Shown: positions 59,478 through 64,000 of the stretch, piece after piece | How positions within the stretch are numbered: position 1 is the stretch's first letter | Layout of the letters: each line of letters begins with the position of its first letter | Source of the DNA: Owenia fusiformis | Taxonomy: Eukaryota; Annelida; Polychaeta; Sabellida; Oweniidae | Length of the DNA stretch: 64,000 bases | Reading direction: 5' to 3' | NCBI GenBank assembly: GCA_903813345.2 | Contig: CAIIXF020000005.1 | Location: 27,779,375-27,843,374, forward strand | Program-made: the position numbers and the translations under genes | The notes under the pieces: model-generated | The model's input: the letters and a program-made list of their open reading frames with translations, nothing else | Database searches by the model: none | What the model was told of the DNA's origin: nothing

Positions 59478-62189
59478 CTATGAGATTTTAGTTTTACTCG
59501 TCTCACGTCTTTAGTGGTTTACCCCTCATTGATATACTCCCCTTGTGTGTAGATTAAAACTTTACAATCTTGATAACAATTATTTAGACATGAGTCTTAT
59601 ATGTTTACATCTAGGCACTGATCGGCACGATTCGGTGTTAATGACCTCATTCATGTCTTTGTTTATTTTATGGCAGGTAGTGTAAACAGAATTGATATAA
59701 AAATAAATATCTGGAATTCCGCTTCTTTAGTCGTTCACTTGTCGTTGATAACTAATAAATGTTCATTTGTCAGCGTGATATGTTGACTTACCGCTATGGC
59801 TAGATCCACTCTCAATTCTCAATCCCCATAGCATTGTACAATCAGAGGTCAAAATACCCAGGGAACGGAGTAAAATAATTTAAGGTGTTAGCCGAGAAAG
59901 TAAAAGTTCCAGAAAATTAAAGATGTATTGCGTCAGATGTGTTCGGTTTTTTGGAAGCTGAACAAAACTAGAGATGTCCATTAAGCGTCATAAGCAAAGA
60001 ATAACCTACCAATATCGTGGCTTGTCCTATCGACCAAAATGTATTCTACATGTTTAAAGTTGTATTTCGAGTTCCCAGAGGTGCGGTTAGAAATTACCGA
60101 ACATTCTTATCATTGACTTTCCAACGTGTCGAAAACTGTTTTAATTTGTCATCATCTCGAAACAAAATGAAATACAAATGAATATTGAATTGTCGTCATT
60201 CAGTCGCCAATTTTATGGAGGGATTGCACGTAGTGATTCAATTTAAGATTTTCGAAAACTGCCCCTTCCGATTCAAAATGGTTTCTTCGATGCCCTGGCG
60301 AAAGCGAAGTTTTGACTCATAAAATTTCATTATTGCTATAACTTCCATGATAATGGATGAACTGGAGATTAATGTTGCATGGTCCGGTATTTGCCATAAT
60401 TTGACTTTCGTGATGGTTTTTGCATATTACTAGAATCCAAGCCAGGAAATTTTGATAAAGCCCATTTCTCAAATTGTTCCAAACCAACAAATCGATCGGG
60501 ACACAATTACTGATGAATCAGTGTCAACATTCGATGAACTGGTTTATAGCTTTGAATGTCAAAATAATACAACATGAAAAATTAAGGACTAAGATTGGCG
60601 TTAACATCAATTAAGGTGCTCTGGATGAGCCGTTTGTGAGCATGATCTGATTTTAGCACGCTAAATTCACTAATGAGGGCAAGAAGAACATGTACAGAAG
60701 CCTAAATGTTTTGATAAGAAGACCAAATCTATGTTTTAAAATAATTTTGACCTACAATATAAGTTTGATCGCCAAAAATATTGAATGAAAAAACCAGGAA
60801 TAACGTTTAAAACAGATTATACTTAAACGAATGTGAGTCCAAATATTTTCAGCCTCAACTTGCGGTCAATTCTTTTCAAGTCGTGAGCCGCCATGATCTT
60901 CTATTCTTGAAATCTTACATTGTCTGTTGTCAGGGGTATAGTGTGATGCCTTAACAGCAATAACTATATGATAATTATTAAACTCTGCTTCACTTACTCA
61001 ATACTATGCAAATAGTTCGTTATGATCACATATCATTTTCACATTTTGACAATCGATATAGTGCCTTTCATGACGATATAAAATTTTGGTTGTCAAACGA
61101 ATAAACCAAGGTTTTAAAGGATTTTAACATTGCATCAATGGAGATTTGGTCAATAAAAGTCATGGAAAATGATTTAAATGACATAACTGTGTAAATCAAA
61201 GTTATTATTGTAGAAAATAGTTCACTGAATTCAAATATGCCATTAAAATGAAGGAAAGTAAAGTCATTGGAGGTTTACTGTTTAAATCTCCAAAAAATCT
61301 CACGAAAAACGAGACTTGACGAGATTTGAAAGCTGTGTATAAACTCCTCCATTCACATCGTTCGCCAATTGATAGAACTTAATTAAAATAAGAAAAAGAT
61401 GTACATAAACAAAAAATCTCTAAATGGATGTTTCTTTTATTCGCTGTAACGTTATCCGAGTTCACTGACTGATCATTTTGAACGTCATGTCAATGTATCT
61501 TGATCTTTCAATTTCGGGATATGTGTATTTAATATTCACTTTGAATACTATCCGACAGGGGAGGTATTTTCCTTGACATATCTAGCCATCGGGATTAACT
61601 TCCATCGATAACTTCAGGGTTTTGATGAAGCAGACCATCAATTTTGATTCCCCAGGAATTATTTACGATCCCTCCAATTACACATTATAATGAATGACGA
61701 TTACTTTCGTCTTACCCGTAATGCAGAGTGTTTTGCAGACTTGCAGGCAACCCTTTTTAAAACAAAGTGCAAGTTCGTCAGACCGCTCTCTTCATGAATT
61801 GGAAACCATCCATCGAATATCTAAATCAATGGTACCATTGGAAAGCTTGTTAAGAAAACTCTTCGAGTCTAGGGTGTATATCATTTTTTGTCAGAAATTA
61901 TATAGAAGAAGCTAAAAACTAGGTCAGAGCGAATTTGGGCACCACGCCTTTCTTGAGTTATGAGAGAAATCAGCGTTGTGGTAGCACCAGGATGGTAGGA
62001 AAACTTAAAAATATTGTTTCTCTGTACTTATAGGTCATGAAAGAACCATTTACTTTTCATTTGTCGTCACTCTCAGGAAAAATATAAATGAAACACATTC
62101 GAGTATTTGAAAATATATTTGGTAATTTATAAGAAAGTGCAAATAATCCAGGCCGACTCCCAAAGTTTGGGCCGTCATTTCTTCAGACA
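59478..62189. other. Intergenic, nothing recognised
   Basis: The longest featureless stretch in the window. No splice-flanked coding block or clear repeat was found on either strand. Confidence 0.4.
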
Positions 62190-62505
62190 TTTGGTGGTAT
62201 CGGAAGATTTGTCCGCTATCGGGGATCGGAGAAAAATAGAAATTATAAGTTCCTTTATTATTTTCCCAAAAAGATGAAAGGAGAGTTATGATGAAGAACA
62301 AAATGTTAATATCTAATTACCATATTGTGATATTAAAAAGTAAAACGGTAGCGAATCGTACGCTAGCCGTTTTCAATAGCTTTTACTCAGTGATGGAGTT
62401 AAACAGAAGTGAAGTTTACCCGTAAATGATACACCCAGTTTATCGAGTAGTTTATTTTCTTTGACATAATGAAACATCTGAGTAAAGAAATAAAAATATC
62501 GTGAT
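62190..62505. mobile_element. Decayed relative of the 5703-6537 foldback
   Basis: GGTGGTATCGGAAGATTTGT, then CCGCTATCGGGG, matches the left arm of 5703-6537. TTTTCAATAGCTTTTACTCA, AAACAGAAGTGAAGTTTACC and ATAATGAAACATCTGAGT match its right arm in order. The central part is deleted and the exact ends are lost. Confidence 0.68.
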
Positions 62506-62747
62506 CTCCCGAAGATGGCATTCTGTGGCGATCACTCCCCTACACATTTATCTATGTGCCAAATGGCTGTTTCACCAAAAATTTAACGCTTATCTGTTCA
62601 AGCTAAATGAAAAATGTCTGAATGTGCGCGGCTTCATGAAATTAATGGGTTAAATTCCCTTGAAATCACCAGAAATTATTAAATGGGAAGACTATTTAAA
62701 ATCAAACAAGAAATTATACTTCATCATTTGTCTTGTCTCTGCAATCT

Positions 62748-63595
62748 CACCCTATGCAGACAGAGCCTGTGGGAAATATTGGGTGCGGCGCAAATGAGCG
62801 GAGGGTGCGGAGCTAACGGTCATTTTTGAATTCAAAATTGGGATATTTCTGAAACTAAGCCGTTTTGGGACTTCAAATATACCAAGATATGTGTATTTGA
62901 CACCAAATATCAATAAAATTGTGAAAATAGTAGTGCAATTCATTTTATAGCGACGCAGTATGCCTTAAACATTTCCCAGACCTATATATTTTGAGCCTAT
63001 CCTTTTAATACTGCGTCCCCAGCATTCATAAAAATGGTGTTCAAGATACACTACCCATGCAAATTATTTTTGCATCTTGGAAGCCAGACAGTATCTGTGT
63101 GATTTTATAAAAATTCGGAAATGTTCTTCAGATATGAGCCCCCTCTAAATATTGGGTGCGGAGGTACGTTTATGGAGCTCCTCCGCACCCAATATTTAGA
63201 GGGGGCTCATATCTGAAAAACATTTCCGAATTTTTATAAAATCACACAGATACTGCCTGGCTTACAAGATGCAAAAATAATTTGTATAGATAGTGTACCT
63301 TGAACACCATTTTTTATGAATGCTGGGGACTCAGTATTAATAGATAATTTCAAAATATATAGGTCTGGGAAAGGTTTAAGGCACACTGCGTCGTTAAGAA
63401 TGAATTGCGCTACTATTTTCACAATTGTTTTGATATTTGGTGTCAAATACACATATCTTGGTATATTTGAAGTCCCAAAACGGCTTAGTTTCAGAAATAT
63501 CCCAAATTTAAATTCAAAAATGACCGTTAGCTCCGCACCCTCCGCTCATTTGCTCCGCACCCAATATTTCCCACAGGCTCTGTCTGCATAGGGTG
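62748..63595. mobile_element. Foldback DNA transposon, CAC/GTG ends, TSD AATCT
   Basis: CACCCTATGCAGACAGAGCC, then TGTGGGAAATATTGGGTGCGG, is complemented by the right end, which ends CTGCATAGGGTG. AATCT is duplicated (62743-62747, 63596-63600). Arms pair over nearly the full 848 bp. Motif ATTGGGTGCGG occurs at 62778-62788, inverted at 63555-63565, and as an inverted pair at the centre (63151-63161, 63183-63193). The mirrored open frames are products of the palindrome. Confidence 0.9.
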
Positions 63596-63603
63596 AATCT
63601 ATA

Positions 63604-64000
63604 CAGGGTGGGCCAAAAAAAACCACCCCCCTAACCAATATTCCTGATAAATATTTATTTTTTAACAATCACACCAACAATGATATATCGTATTAAAGAT
63701 AATTTAATTTGCAACAAAATGATATATAATAGCACCATTTTCAACAACCCCATATAGAAAAATGACCATTTATGTGACATGGGGGTCAAAAAACACCTTT
63801 TCAATATTCGTCGATTTTGCGAACAATTGCCTCTTTCTACCAAATTTCAGTAAATTACAACATTGTCATGAGTCTTTCATAATTGGATATTATATATTGT
63901 TTTCATTCAGTTTTTGAACCTTGCATGCTCAATATACATGTGTATGCTTATAAAATTAATTCATTTCTTCTTCAGTCTGTCCAAAAATAGCTCAATAGAC
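63604..64000. mobile_element. Left end of a mariner-like element, cut by the window edge
   Basis: TA at 63602-63603 is followed by CAGGGTGGGCCAAAAAAAAC, then CACCCCCC, a typical mariner terminus. It starts 8 bp after the preceding transposon's end. The partner terminus lies beyond the window if it exists. No transposase block recognised in the visible part. Confidence 0.5.

Overview
The window is AT-rich, intron-containing animal DNA. Coding exons are few, with GT...AG introns. The rest is intergenic sequence dense in inverted-repeat DNA transposons, tandem repeats and one tRNA-derived SINE. Together with a GACGGACA-type repeat, this suggests a marine invertebrate, perhaps a mollusc, other lophotrochozoan or non-vertebrate deuterostome. 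The sequence alone does not settle the phylum.

Genes. At the left edge (69-1794, + strand) lie the last four coding exons of a large-conductance Ca2+-activated K+ channel (BK/Slo1 type), including the acidic calcium bowl. A poly(A) signal follows at 1977. At 10238-13064 on the minus strand, four exons join in frame into a 239-residue secreted protein. It has a signal peptide and a long-chain helical layout, with short matches to the CNTF/cardiotrophin/CLCF1 branch of the IL-6 family. This putative invertebrate class I cytokine is the most interesting gene here. One further weak exon candidate lies at 14907-15115 (minus). I see no other convincing coding region in the remaining ~50 kb.

Mobile DNA. 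Six foldback elements (2130-2652, 5703-6537, 26255-26760, 36500-36910, 41670-43159, 62748-63595) differ in sequence. All begin CAC, end GTG and sit between perfect 5-bp target duplications. That signature is known for Transib/RAG-like transposons. At least four also repeat their own subterminal motif near the centre. Other elements are a mariner relic with broken transposase (2711-4552), several TA-flanked mariner/pogo-like MITEs, TTAA-type (Kolobok/piggyBac-like) foldbacks, and a Mutator-like element with a 9-bp duplication (44330-45256).

Tandem repeats. These include three apparently identical 600-bp units bracketed by a 423-bp direct repeat (30257-32942), a ~345-bp repeat block interrupted by a TTAA element (27778-29576), a ~120-bp array carrying nuclear-receptor-like half sites (38862-39535), and a 22-bp x4 array (18261-18348).

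The two genes show no sign of working together. They are neighbours in a repeat-filled region.
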